DNA from: Xanthomonas rydalmerensis
GTDB lineage: Bacteria > Pseudomonadota > Gammaproteobacteria > Xanthomonadales > Xanthomonadaceae
Reading direction: 5' to 3'
DNA: 64,000 bases
NCBI RefSeq assembly: GCF_033170385.1
Contig: NZ_CP126170.1
Location: 582,001 to 646,000, forward strand
Below are positions 49,915 through 58,167 of this stretch, piece by piece; within the stretch, counting starts at the first letter, position 1, and each line of letters starts with the position of its first letter. The notes under the pieces were generated by a model that was given only the letters and a program-made list of their open reading frames with translations, ran no database searches and had not been told where the DNA came from. A program made the translations under genes and the position numbers.

Positions 49915-50649
49915 ATGACACGGCGATACGGATGGAGCGCGATGCTGGTGTGGCTGGTGACGTTCGGCGCGGCGGCGGCCGGCCCGACGCCCGGCGAGTA
50001 CGCCACCAAGGAAGGCTGGGGCAGCATGCGGGTCACCGACAAGGGCGGAGCACGCCAGTTCGACCTGTTGTCGGTCGGCGCCAACGGCCATACCTGCTCG
50101 CTGTCGGGCACGCTGCAGGGCGACAAGGCGGAGGTGAACGATGCCGGCGACGTGCCATGCAAGCTCGCGTTCAAGCCGGTGCCGGGTGGGTTCGATGTGG
50201 CCGCGTTGACCCAGGAAAGCTGCCGCGACTACTGCGGCATGCGCGCCAGCTTCGAGGGCGACTACCTGCGCTTGCCGGCCGGCTGCACCGCCGCGGCCAG
50301 CAGCCGGCGGCGCGAGGCGTATCTGAAGGACTATCGCGGCAAGCGCTATGCCGAGGCGCTGGCCGGCATGCAGGCGTTCGAAGGCGAGTGCGGTGGCTTC
50401 TTCAACTGGCTCGATCGCGACCGCTTCGCCAACGACCGCGCCATCACCCTGCTGCGCCTGGGCAGGCCGAAGGAGTGCCTGGCGGCGCTGGACGGCACCA
50501 TGGCCGGCCGCAGCCGCGACGAGGCCTCGTTCCAGGCGGAACTGGACAAGCAGAGCACCATGCTGCCGCCCAGCGACTGGGACGCCTATCTGCCGATCGC
50601 CAAGTCCACCTGGTTCAACCGCAAGTTGTGCGAGGCGGCTCGGGACTGA
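49915..50649 (+). CDS. Exported cysteine-containing protein, unknown
   Basis: 244 residues from ATG 49915. Signal peptide MLVWLVTFGAAAA, then a beta-rich N-terminal half with three to five cysteines (HTCSLSG, VPCKLAF, SCRDYCGMRA, AGCTAAAS) and a helical C-terminal half (RREAYLKDYRGKRYAEALAG, GGFFNWLDRDRFANDRAITL) resembling short tetratricopeptide-like helices, with two late cysteines. I do not recognise a family. Disulfide bonding in the periplasm is likely. No coupled neighbour. Confidence 0.72.
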   Translation: MTRRYGWSAMLVWLVTFGAAAAGPTPGEYATKEGWGSMRVTDKGGARQFDLLSVGANGHTCSLSGTLQGDKAEVNDAGDVPCKLAFKPVPGGFDVAALTQESCRDYCGMRASFEGDYLRLPAGCTAAASSRRREAYLKDYRGKRYAEALAGMQAFEGECGGFFNWLDRDRFANDRAITLLRLGRPKECLAALDGTMAGRSRDEASFQAELDKQSTMLPPSDWDAYLPIAKSTWFNRKLCEAARD

Positions 50650-50918
50650 GCCCGCGCTGGCGCCGGGTGCCGTGCAGGCACGCGCTGCCATGGCGCCGCC
50701 TGCGTGCGGCGCCGCGCGCTGCGTGAGCCGACGCGGGACGCGGCGCGCCGGCATTGATGCGCCTGCGACCGACGCGGCAGCGCAACGGCGCCGCACGCTG
50801 GTGCCCACCATGCATCCGTCGGCGGCCGTGACGCGCGTGGCGCCGCCGGTTGCCGTCGCCGCGGGCGACTGCGCATACTTCCGACGACCGACTGTGCGTT
50901 GGAAGCCCTGGAGCAAGG

Positions 50919-51755
50919 ATGATCGACCGACTGCGACGCCTGTTGTCCCGCACCTCGCCGCGCGGGGCCGATGCCACCCACGATGCTGCAGGGGCGGAGG
51001 TCGCGCCCGACGCGCAACCGGGCCACACACTGCAGCAGCTGTTGCTGCAGATACTGCAGCGCGAGGGACATGCGGCGACCTTGCACGACGATGTGGTGGT
51101 GCTCGACAACGGTCTGCAATTGCTCACCGAACTGGTGGACATGGCCGAACTGCGCAACGGCGTGCGGACCGCGAGCTGCATCCGCGTGCATCACCGCAGC
51201 CTGTTTCCCGATGGCATCGTCGAGTTCCAGCATTCCATCGGCGAGGACACCGAAGCGAGCTTGGCGTCTGGCTTCACGACCTGGGCGCGGACCGATCTGG
51301 TGGCGCTGTCGGAGGCGGTGACGGCGCCGGCCGATGCCCGCTGCATGACGCTGCAGATGGAGTTTGCTGCCTCGGCCGCAGCCGAGGCGGCGGTGCGGCG
51401 CACGGTGGTGCTGGGGCCGGTGGCGCACATGAATGGCGACGCGGCCAGGGCCGCGGCGGGCGACGACACGGAACATGCGTTCTGCCCGTGCTGCCTGTTC
51501 ACCAACAGCCTGGACGCCTTGATGCCGCTGCTGCAGCGGGACCAGCGCATGCTCGGGATCCGCCTGTTCGCCTCGCGCGATGCCGACGGCGAAGTCGCGG
51601 CCGACTGCAGGGTCAACGGCGAGGACTTTCCCGAAGGCGTGGCGTGCCTGCGCCGCTATGCCGAAACCTGGCCGGCGCTGGGCGCCATGGAGTTCCGCAA
51701 GCAGTACGCCGTGGTGCGCCTGCCGGAGCCGGTGGTGCAGGACACGACGCACTGA
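50919..51755 (+). CDS. DUF6348-like protein
   Basis: 278 residues, GGAG before ATG 50919. After a short basic start, the sequence has LQQLLLQILQREGHAATLHD, VVVLDNGLQLLTELVDMAEL, a central SCIRVHHRSLFPDGIVEFQH and SIGEDTEASLASGFTTWART, which follow the pattern of the DUF6348 family (function unknown). A CPCCLF motif in the second half may bind metal. No signal peptide, so probably cytoplasmic. Assignment to DUF6348 is from memory of the pattern and should be treated as likely rather than certain. Confidence 0.65.
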   Translation: MIDRLRRLLSRTSPRGADATHDAAGAEVAPDAQPGHTLQQLLLQILQREGHAATLHDDVVVLDNGLQLLTELVDMAELRNGVRTASCIRVHHRSLFPDGIVEFQHSIGEDTEASLASGFTTWARTDLVALSEAVTAPADARCMTLQMEFAASAAAEAAVRRTVVLGPVAHMNGDAARAAAGDDTEHAFCPCCLFTNSLDALMPLLQRDQRMLGIRLFASRDADGEVAADCRVNGEDFPEGVACLRRYAETWPALGAMEFRKQYAVVRLPEPVVQDTTH

Positions 51756-51804
51756 CGCGTCATCGGGCATTGCGCGCGCGCGCCCGCGGCCGTGCTTCGC
51801 CGGC

Positions 51805-52641
51805 CTAGGCCGCAGCGGTATCCGCCGGCGTGGAGGCAGGCAGCGCCGACGCCACGATGCCATGCAACTGCGCGGCCAGCGCCTTGCGGTCGCTGCCCGG
51901 CGCCACCGCGATCGGGGCGTGGAAGGTCACACGGACCACGGCGCCGGACAGGCGCAGGAAATGCGCGACGTGCGCACCGGCCTGCATCTCGCCGTAGAAG
52001 GCATAGGCATCGCGATCGCCGCCTTGCGCGATGGGCTGCCCGTCGACGCTGCGCACCTCCAGGGTGAACGGCTGCAGGGTCCATTGCCGGGCGCCGGGTT
52101 CGGCGCTGAGGAACAGCGAGAACAGGCTGGACTTGAACGGCGCCACCCGTTCGCCGGAGGAGGTGGTGCCTTCGGCGAACAGCACCACGTCGTGATCCGG
52201 GCGCAGCTGCGCGGCCACGGCGGCGGCCACCGCGGCCGCATCCTGGCGGCGCCGGCTGATGAACACGGTCTGCGCCAGCGCGCCGATATGGCGCATGCCC
52301 GGCCAGCGCTCCATGTCGTTCTTGGCGATGAAGCGCGCGCGCAGCAGGCTGCCCAGCACCACGATGTCGAAGTGGGAGACGTGATTGCCGACGAACAGCG
52401 TCCCGCCTGTATCGCGCGGCGCGCCCACCACCTCGACGCGGATGCCCAGGGCGCGCCGCAGGCAGCCGAACCACAGCCGCGGCAGCACGAACGCACCGCG
52501 GCCGCGGGTGAGGCGCATCAACAGCCACTGCGGCGGTATCAGCAGCAGGCTGGCGACCACGCAGATGGCGATGCGGACGATGCTGCGCAGGCGGCCGACG
52601 AGGGCGCCTGCAGCGGGGCGGGACGGAGCGGCGGCGGGCAT
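51805..52641 (-). CDS. 1-acyl-sn-glycerol-3-phosphate acyltransferase family (PlsC-like)
   Basis: 278 residues from ATG 52641. One N-terminal membrane helix (SIVRIAICVVASLLLIPPQWLL), then the acyltransferase motifs: block I GNHVSHFDIVVLG (HX4D), block II around FIAKNDMERWP and GALAQTVFISR, block III VVLFAEGTTSSGERVAPF, and a fourth region WTLQPFTLEV. These bind acyl-ACP or acyl-CoA and transfer the chain to lysophosphatidate or a related acceptor at the inner membrane. As xanthomonads have several PlsC-like proteins, this one could instead acylate a lipid such as ornithine lipid. Confidence 0.9.
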   Translation of the reverse strand: MPAAAPSRPAAGALVGRLRSIVRIAICVVASLLLIPPQWLLMRLTRGRGAFVLPRLWFGCLRRALGIRVEVVGAPRDTGGTLFVGNHVSHFDIVVLGSLLRARFIAKNDMERWPGMRHIGALAQTVFISRRRQDAAAVAAAVAAQLRPDHDVVLFAEGTTSSGERVAPFKSSLFSLFLSAEPGARQWTLQPFTLEVRSVDGQPIAQGGDRDAYAFYGEMQAGAHVAHFLRLSGAVVRVTFHAPIAVAPGSDRKALAAQLHGIVASALPASTPADTAAA

Positions 52642-52950
52642 GGGCGGCAGTGGCTGGGGAAGATGGTCGGCGCGCGCTCGCGCGCCCGCGGCGATGGTAG
52701 CCGAGCCTGGCGTCTTCGGCAGCGCTGCAAGCGACTGTCTTCAAGTCCCGTTGGCGAGGCTCCGATTGCTCGCTGCGCCACCGACCTCACTGCAGATGCG
52801 CTGGGCGTGGGTCGAGCCGTCGCATCGTGGCGCCACGAAGATCAGGCGTATGCCGATTGGTCCTGGTCGCGGTACGCACAACCATGGCATCGCACGCCGG
52901 CATCGCACTGGCAGATGCAGGTCCTTCCACCAACCTCAGGAGTCCATGCC
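52642..52950. other. 309-base intergenic region
   Basis: Separates the divergent acyltransferase gene and the small gene at 52951. No supported coding sequence or known RNA. A GGCTCCGATTGCTCG stretch and a GTATGC-like box were seen but no convincing promoter pair. Only the AGGAG ribosome site near 52938 is clear. Confidence 0.4.
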
Positions 52951-53178
52951 ATGTCGTATCCCGTCTGGAAGAAGATCCGCGCCGAACGTCTCGACGATCC
53001 AACCAACTGGGCGCGGACTTATACCCGCTACCTGCATAGCCATGCGGAGGAAACCCAATTCAAGGTCGACATCGTCGCCGCGGCGGCGACCGAGACGGGG
53101 GACAACAACCCGCAGCACTACCGGCTGTCCTACGGCCCCAGCTCCAATGCGCAACCCGCCGACGCGCGCGCGATCTGA
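52951..53178 (+). CDS. Small conserved-type hypothetical protein
   Basis: 75 residues from ATG 52951 with CAGGAG 8 bases upstream. The sequence is polar and aromatic-rich (SYPVWKKIRAERLDDPTNWA, RTYTRYLHSHAEETQF) with no signal, membrane segment or known motif. The good ribosome site and normal codon use support a real gene. Function unknown. Confidence 0.6.
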   Translation: MSYPVWKKIRAERLDDPTNWARTYTRYLHSHAEETQFKVDIVAAAATETGDNNPQHYRLSYGPSSNAQPADARAI

Positions 53179-53308
53179 TGTGCGCTGCGTGAGCCGCGAC
53201 GAGGCGTTACCGAGAGCGTCCGTCGCGGCATGCCTCGCCACGTCGTAGCAAGAGCGAGTGACGCGATGCGACCTGACGCAGCGGCCGGGACCGGTGCAGC
53301 TTGCAAGC

Positions 53309-53803
53309 TCAGTGCGTGCTGTCGGCCTGCTTGCAATCCGCAGTCTGCGACGTCGCGAAGGACGTGAGGACCCACACACCGGCGGGGCGTGTCTCGACGC
53401 TGTAGAGCCAGGATTGCCTCACGCCGCCGATGCAACTGGCGATGGCGATGCTGTCGTCTGGCGTGCCCTGGTCGGGTAGCGGCAGCGGTTCGGGCGCCCG
53501 GGTCTGAACGCCGTGCAGCGTCCTCGCGTAGGTCAGGACGATGGGGCCGAGACGGTCAAGATTCCCCATGCTCATCACGTCTTTGCGTGTCCTTTGCTTC
53601 GCCAGCCAGTCGTGCACCTGCCGCCACTCGGGCGTGCCCGGGGCGTAGGTGCTGGTACTGGACACGCGCAGGCTGTCCGGCACGTCCGGCGCGGCGTGCA
53701 CCGCGAGCGGCAGCAGGGCGAGCAGCAGCGGTCCCATGACCCATCCGGCGCACCGGGCGTGTCTCCGACTGTTCCCGACAGCACCGCCGTTGCACCTGTG
53801 CAT
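53309..53803 (-). CDS. Exported small protein, unknown
   Basis: 164 residues from ATG 53803, chosen because it supplies a basic n-region (NSRRHARCAGW) before the hydrophobic GPLLLALLPLAVHA; ATG 53737 would leave that core without charges. The mature part (about 125 residues) has two cysteines (ASCIGGVRQSWL and TADCKQAD) and segments RVSSTSTYAPGTPEWRQVHD and GNLDRLGPIVLTYARTLHG. It recalls small periplasmic proteins of the lysozyme-inhibitor size class but no motif proves that. Function unknown. Confidence 0.62.
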   Translation of the reverse strand: MHRCNGGAVGNSRRHARCAGWVMGPLLLALLPLAVHAAPDVPDSLRVSSTSTYAPGTPEWRQVHDWLAKQRTRKDVMSMGNLDRLGPIVLTYARTLHGVQTRAPEPLPLPDQGTPDDSIAIASCIGGVRQSWLYSVETRPAGVWVLTSFATSQTADCKQADSTH

Positions 53804-53897
53804 CCGCCCGCTCCCTGCTGGTTGCCGATGACGCGACGATAGCACCATCGGCGGCCCTGTCTGCGCGTTGCGCGGGGCGTGCCGGCTGCGCTTGCGC

Positions 53898-54104
53898 TCA
53901 GCGCTTGGCCGGTCGATCGGCCAATGACGCTTGCAGCGCCGTGGCCAAGGCGGCGTCGCCGCTGACCAGCGCGCTCCAGCGCAATTCCAGGCCTTTGCGC
54001 CGGCCCTTTTCGGTGAGCTTCAGGCCGTCCGGGTTCACGGTCAGGGTGTATTGAACGCCGTCGATGTCCAGTTCGCGGCGCAAGGGTTTGTCGAGCGGGG
54101 TCAT
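53898..54104 (-). CDS. Small hypothetical protein
   Basis: 68 residues from ATG 54104. A short beta-hairpin-like segment (ELDIDGVQYTLTVNPDGLKL) is followed by TEKGRRKGLELRWSALVSGD and an Ala-rich helix. The pattern is typical of small conserved proteins in Xanthomonadaceae with no assigned role. It lies 75 bases from, and opposite to, the exonuclease gene. Confidence 0.65.
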   Translation of the reverse strand: MTPLDKPLRRELDIDGVQYTLTVNPDGLKLTEKGRRKGLELRWSALVSGDAALATALQASLADRPAKR

Positions 54105-54178
54105 GCGGCGGCTCCCGTTTTCACGATGCGGCGAGGGTAGCCGGGCGAAGGTGATGGCAGGTTCTGCAGGCGCGCCGG

Positions 54179-55315
54179 ATGAAAACGCTCAAGATCGCCA
54201 CCTACAACGTCAACGGCATCCGTAGCCGCTTGCCGCAGCTGCTGCAGTGGCTGCAGCGCGAGGCGCCGGACATCGTCGGGCTGCAGGAGCTCAAGAGCGT
54301 GGATGCGGGCTTTCCCCTCGCCGAGCTGCATGCCGCCGGCTACGGCGCGGTGTGGATGGGCCAGTCGAGCTGGAACGGCGTCGCGCTGCTGGCCAAGGGC
54401 TGCGACCCGGTGGAGAGCCGGCGCGGGCTGCCCGGCGATCCGCGCGATACCCAGAGCCGCTACATCGAGGCGATGGCGCACGGCGTGCTGGTCGGCTGCC
54501 TGTACCTGCCCAACGGCAATCCGCGCCCCGGCCCGAAGTTCGACTACAAGCTGGACTGGTTCGCGCGGCTGCAGCGGCATGCACAGCAGCTGGTGGCGCT
54601 GCCGCATCCGGTGGCCCTGATCGGCGACTTCAACGTGGTGCCCACCGATGCGGACATCTACAACCCGGCGTCCTGGCGACGCGATGCGCTGCTGCAACCG
54701 GAAAGCCGCCAGGCCTATGCCGAACTGCTGGCGCAGGGCTGGACCGACAGTCTGCGCGAGGTGCACGGCGAGCGCCGCGTGTACACGTTCTGGGATTATT
54801 TTCGCCAGCACTGGCAGCGCGATGCCGGGCTGCGCATCGATCACCTGCTGCTGAATCCGCCACTGGCCGCACGCCTGCGCGACGCCGGCGTGGACCGTTG
54901 GGTGCGCGACCTGCCGCACGCCAGCGACCATGCGCCGACCTGGGTCACGCTGGGCGCAGCATCGGCCCGCAGTGCAGCCGCGGCGTCGGCCAAGCCGAGG
55001 CGCGGTGACGCGGGCGCTGAAGGAAACACGAAGGGCGGCAAGGCGACGAAGACCACCCGCACCTCCGCATCTGGCACGACGTCGCTGCCGAAGAAGGCAG
55101 CAGCGAGAACCAAGGACAAGACGACGGCCAGGACCAAGGCGAAGTCGACGACGCCAGCGCAGGCAACAAAGAAGACACGCGCAACAAAGACGACAACCGC
55201 GAAGACGCCGAAAGCGCGCACGCCACGCGCTAGCACCCCGGTGCCGCCGACGTCCTCGCGCGGTGGCAAACGCCGCAAACCCTCCCTTCTCCCGCCGGGA
55301 GAAGGTGGCGCGTAG
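54179..55315 (+). CDS. xthA: Exodeoxyribonuclease III with a histone-like C-terminal tail
   Basis: 378 residues from ATG 54179. The first 258 are a complete exonuclease III/AP endonuclease: IATYNVNGIRSR, DIVGLQELKS (metal-binding Glu), ALIGDFNVVPTDADI, LRIDHLLLN and the terminal HASDHAPTW with its catalytic His. It repairs abasic sites and degrades DNA 3' to 5'. The next 120 residues, absent from ordinary ExoIII (about 255-270 residues), are Lys/Thr/Ala/Arg-rich (KGGKATKTTRTSASG, KKAAARTKDKTTARTKAK), much like the tail of the H1-like protein at 44386, and should bind DNA non-specifically. The last residues (SLLPPGEGGA) are encoded by a dispersed repeat, so the end of the gene was created or moved by that repeat. 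Confidence 0.93.
   Translation: MKTLKIATYNVNGIRSRLPQLLQWLQREAPDIVGLQELKSVDAGFPLAELHAAGYGAVWMGQSSWNGVALLAKGCDPVESRRGLPGDPRDTQSRYIEAMAHGVLVGCLYLPNGNPRPGPKFDYKLDWFARLQRHAQQLVALPHPVALIGDFNVVPTDADIYNPASWRRDALLQPESRQAYAELLAQGWTDSLREVHGERRVYTFWDYFRQHWQRDAGLRIDHLLLNPPLAARLRDAGVDRWVRDLPHASDHAPTWVTLGAASARSAAAASAKPRRGDAGAEGNTKGGKATKTTRTSASGTTSLPKKAAARTKDKTTARTKAKSTTPAQATKKTRATKTTTAKTPKARTPRASTPVPPTSSRGGKRRKPSLLPPGEGGA
55285..55305. repeat. Dispersed CTTCTCCC/GGGAGAAG repeat at the end of xthA
   Basis: CCTTCTCCC-GCC-GGGAGAAGG, a 9-base stem with a 3-base loop, lies inside the last codons of xthA and is followed by TGGCGCGTAGCGCCGGATGA, the usual continuation of this family. The stop codon is supplied by the repeat. 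Being placed between two convergent genes it may also act as terminator. Confidence 0.8.
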
Positions 55316-55387
55316 CGCCGGATGAGGGTGCGGCGAAGCGGGGAAGAGGCTGATCCCTTGCTGTCGCCGCGTCCCCGCTGGCTTGTC

Positions 55388-56206
55388 TTACTTCAACATC
55401 TCGGTAAACGCGCGATCGGCCTCGATCACGTCCGGCAGCGCGGCGAACAGCGCGTCCAGGTCCACGTCGTCCATCAGCGGGCCGGTCACCGCCTGCCGCG
55501 CCTGGTCGTTGGCGCCGCCATGGCGCTCCAGCGCGTCGGCGACCAGCGCCGCCTGGGCGACGAGCTTCGGCATCGCCTCGCCTTCCGGCGCCTGCAGCGG
55601 CCGCGCCTGGAAGGCGATGGCGGTCTGGATCACCTGTGGCAGCTGCCAGCGCCGCGCCAGCTCGGCGCCCACTTCCGGGTAGCCGAAGCCCAGTTGCACG
55701 GTCTCGTCGGCGGCGCGGCCGCTGGAGGAGGCGTCCGGATGCAGTTGCGCGGCGTAGTCGGGCGCGCCGGTCTGGATCAGCAGTTCGCCGATGTTGTGCA
55801 TCATCCCGCAGGTGAAGGCGGTCTCCGCGTCCAGGCCCTTCTGCCGCGCCAGCAGCCGGCACACGCCGGCCACTTCGAAGCTGTGCAGCCAGAACGCGCG
55901 CAGGTCGAAATGCGCCGGCGCATGGAACGCGCCGGTCACCGAGGAGGCCAGCACCAGGGTGCGCAAGGTGTTGAAGCCCAGGCGCAGCGCCGCGTCTTCC
56001 ACGGTGGTGGAATCGCGCGCGCCGCGGAAGCGCGCCGAATTGGCCAGCCGCAGTACCTTGGCCGCGATCACCGGGTCCCGTTCGATGTTGCGCGCCACCG
56101 CGTCCAGGCTGGTGCCCGGCGCATCGAACTGCAGGATCAGGTCCTGCGCCACCTGGGGAATGGTCGGCAGGGTGTGCAACTGGTCGAACAGCGCCTCTAG
56201 CTTCAT
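55388..56206 (-). CDS. HDOD domain protein
   Basis: 272 residues from ATG 56206. The HDOD domain spans nearly the full length: LHTLPTIPQVAQDLILQF, IERDPVIAAKVLRLANSARF, AALRLGFNTLRTLVLAS, and CGMMHNIGELLIQTG where the HD pair of phosphohydrolases is replaced, as expected for HDOD. Such proteins take part in signalling in xanthomonads (for example with c-di-GMP enzymes), but this one has no receiver or EAL domain attached. Role therefore open; cytoplasmic. Confidence 0.9.
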   Translation of the reverse strand: MKLEALFDQLHTLPTIPQVAQDLILQFDAPGTSLDAVARNIERDPVIAAKVLRLANSARFRGARDSTTVEDAALRLGFNTLRTLVLASSVTGAFHAPAHFDLRAFWLHSFEVAGVCRLLARQKGLDAETAFTCGMMHNIGELLIQTGAPDYAAQLHPDASSSGRAADETVQLGFGYPEVGAELARRWQLPQVIQTAIAFQARPLQAPEGEAMPKLVAQAALVADALERHGGANDQARQAVTGPLMDDVDLDALFAALPDVIEADRAFTEMLK

Positions 56207-56398
56207 GGGGGACCCTCGGAATGGAACGGGGGGCGGGCAGGGCCGGTAGCCGGTCGTGCCGCCACGGTGGCGGAATGCGCGCATCCTACCGATTCGCGAT
56301 GCACGGCGTGTGGACTGCAGGCGCTGCGGCGGTGGCCGTGTCCATGCGCCACGGTGTGGTGCGCGGCACTCGGCGCCACGCCCGAGGCCGGCGCCGGC

Positions 56399-56872
56399 TC
56401 AGCCGCCGGCGCGCACGCGCAGGGTCAGGCCCTTGAGGAAGTTGCGCAGCAACTGGTCGCCGCACAGGCGGAAATTCTTGTGCTCCGGCTGCCGGAACAG
56501 CGCCGACAGTTCCGGCTTGGAGACCGGGAAACCCGCCGCGTCGAAGATCTGGTGCATGTCCACGTCCTTGAGCTGGAACGCCACGCGCAGCTTCTTCAGC
56601 ACCACGTTGTTGGTGATGCGCGCTTCCACCGGGCGCGGCGGCAGGCTCTCGTCGCGGCCGCGGTAGTGGAACACCAGTCCGTCCAGCACATGCGCCAGCA
56701 CCGCGTCGCTGCATTCGACGAAGCCCTCTTCGTCCTCCTTCTTCAGCCACGCCGGGATCTGCGCCTTGTCGATCGGGAACGCGGGATCGGCGAGGTGCGC
56801 CAGATCGACGATCTTCTGGTCGCTCAGGTCGAGCATGTAGCGGATGGAACGCAGGATGTCGTTGTTGAGCAT
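56399..56872 (-). CDS. DUF1456 family protein (YehS-like)
   Basis: 157 residues from ATG 56872. Two related repeats of about 65 residues: NNDILRSIRYMLDLSDQKIV with AWLKKEDEEGFVECSDAVLA, and NNVVLKKLRVAFQLKDVDMH with ALFRQPEHKNFRLCGDQLLR and NFLKGL. This internal duplication is characteristic of DUF1456 (YehS), a family of unknown function thought to bind nucleic acid or another protein. No signal peptide. It is transcribed away from the glp cluster. Confidence 0.9.
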   Translation of the reverse strand: MLNNDILRSIRYMLDLSDQKIVDLAHLADPAFPIDKAQIPAWLKKEDEEGFVECSDAVLAHVLDGLVFHYRGRDESLPPRPVEARITNNVVLKKLRVAFQLKDVDMHQIFDAAGFPVSKPELSALFRQPEHKNFRLCGDQLLRNFLKGLTLRVRAGG

Positions 56873-57032
56873 GGCAGGTGCGGGAGTGCCGGGAGGCCCG
56901 GCGAGGGGCGCTAGTCTAGGCGCTGGCCCGCATCGGCGCGTAGACCGCGCAGCCCCAGGCCATGGCTGCGGTTCACCGAGGGTGTGCACGCGACGCGGTT
57001 GCATCCGCTCGCGCATGCGCCATCATCGGCGC

Positions 57033-57875
57033 ATGGACCATTCGATTCCCAAGCCGAGCGCGGTGGCCGCGCTCAATCCGCGCCAGGAGCAGTTGGTGGC
57101 GCTGGTGCGCCAGCAGGGCTATGCCGAGGTGGAAGGGCTGGCGGCGCGTTTCGAGGTGACGCCGCAGACCATCCGCCGCGACCTGACCCTGCTGTGCGAG
57201 GCCGGCGTGCTGCGCCGCTACCACGGGGGGGTGAGCCTGCCGTCGAGCGTGGAGAACCTCGCCTATGCGGCGCGCAAGTCGCTGCAGGCGCAGGAGAAGC
57301 GGCGCATCGCCACGCTGCTGGCGCAGCACATTCCCGACGACGCCTCGCTGTTCATCAACATCGGCACCACCAACGAGGACGTGGCGCGCGCGCTGATGGG
57401 CCACAGCGGCCTGCGCGTGATCACCAACAACCTCAACGTCGCGGTGATGATGAGCGCCAATCCCAGCTTCGAGGTGATGGTGGCCGGCGGGCGCGTGCGC
57501 GGCCGCGACCAGGGCGTCACCGGCGAGGCGACCATCGAACTGATCCGCCAGTTCAAGGTGGACTTCGGCGTGATCGGCATTTCCGGCATCGACCCCGACG
57601 GCACCCTGCTGGATTTCGACTTCCACGAGGTACGGGTGGCGCAGGCGATCATCGAGCACTCGCGGCAGGTGTTCCTGGCCGCCGACCACAGCAAGCTGGG
57701 CCGCAACGCGATGGTGCGGCTGGGGCCGATCGGGCGGGTGCATGCCTGGTTCACCGACCGCGCGCCGCCGGCCGAACTGGCCGCGGTGCTGGACGCGGCC
57801 GGCACCCGCGTGTTCGTCGCCGACGGCGCTGCTGCCGATCCGGGTGCGCCGGCGCTGGACGCACCTGCGGATTGA
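57033..57875 (+). CDS. glpR: DeoR-family glycerol-3-phosphate regulon repressor
   Basis: 280 residues from ATG 57033. The N-terminal winged helix-turn-helix has LNPRQEQLVALVRQQGYAEV and FEVTPQTIRRDLTLLCEAGV, the DeoR signature. The sensor domain has FINIGTTNEDVARAL, GISGIDPDGTLLDFDFHEV and VFLAADHSKLGRNAMVR, as in GlpR, which senses glycerol-3-phosphate. It is directly upstream of glpD, glpF and glpK on the same strand, the standard set of targets. A short Ala/Pro tail is extra. A Gly-codon-rich G-run (seven G near 57225) lies in the HTH-wing region. Confidence 0.92.
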   Translation: MDHSIPKPSAVAALNPRQEQLVALVRQQGYAEVEGLAARFEVTPQTIRRDLTLLCEAGVLRRYHGGVSLPSSVENLAYAARKSLQAQEKRRIATLLAQHIPDDASLFINIGTTNEDVARALMGHSGLRVITNNLNVAVMMSANPSFEVMVAGGRVRGRDQGVTGEATIELIRQFKVDFGVIGISGIDPDGTLLDFDFHEVRVAQAIIEHSRQVFLAADHSKLGRNAMVRLGPIGRVHAWFTDRAPPAELAAVLDAAGTRVFVADGAAADPGAPALDAPAD

Positions 57876-58075
57876 ATGGGGCCGGCCCTGGCTCCGACGT
57901 CAGGATGGCAGGTTGGAGTCGGTGTTCGAATTGTTTCGTTAATGTTGCGTGATGTGGCGGGTTCGGCACGCCACGGCGGTGCCGTATGCCTGGCTGGTTG
58001 TCTCAAGCCTGAGCCGCAGGGGCTTCTAGCCGGTTTCTAGAGCGCGGTCGACGTCACGCTGCACTGCAGCGTGAT

Positions 58076-58104
58076 ATGTTCGGAAATGTTCGTTTACGAT
58101 CTTT
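58076..58104 (+). promoter_or_regulatory. Candidate GlpR operator before glpD
   Basis: ATGTTCG occurs twice (58076-58082 and 58086-58092), 10 bases or one helical turn apart, and the second is followed by TTTACGATC, an imperfect inverted half. The core ATGTTCG-x-TTACGA resembles the known GlpR operator (ATGTTCGWTAACGAACAT-like). A second, weaker TGTTCGAATTGTTTCG lies at 57919-57934. Confidence 0.5.
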
Positions 58105-58167
58105 TCGCCCTCAGTCCTGCGCTCGGCCCCTGTCGCCGAGCCGGACACGACACTTCCGGAGTCGGCT

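Noticed and set aside
50650-50918. Extended start for the DUF6348-like gene and extra frames before it
   Set aside because: No ribosome site at the earlier ATG and the extra residues do not resemble protein; ATG 50919 has GGAG upstream.
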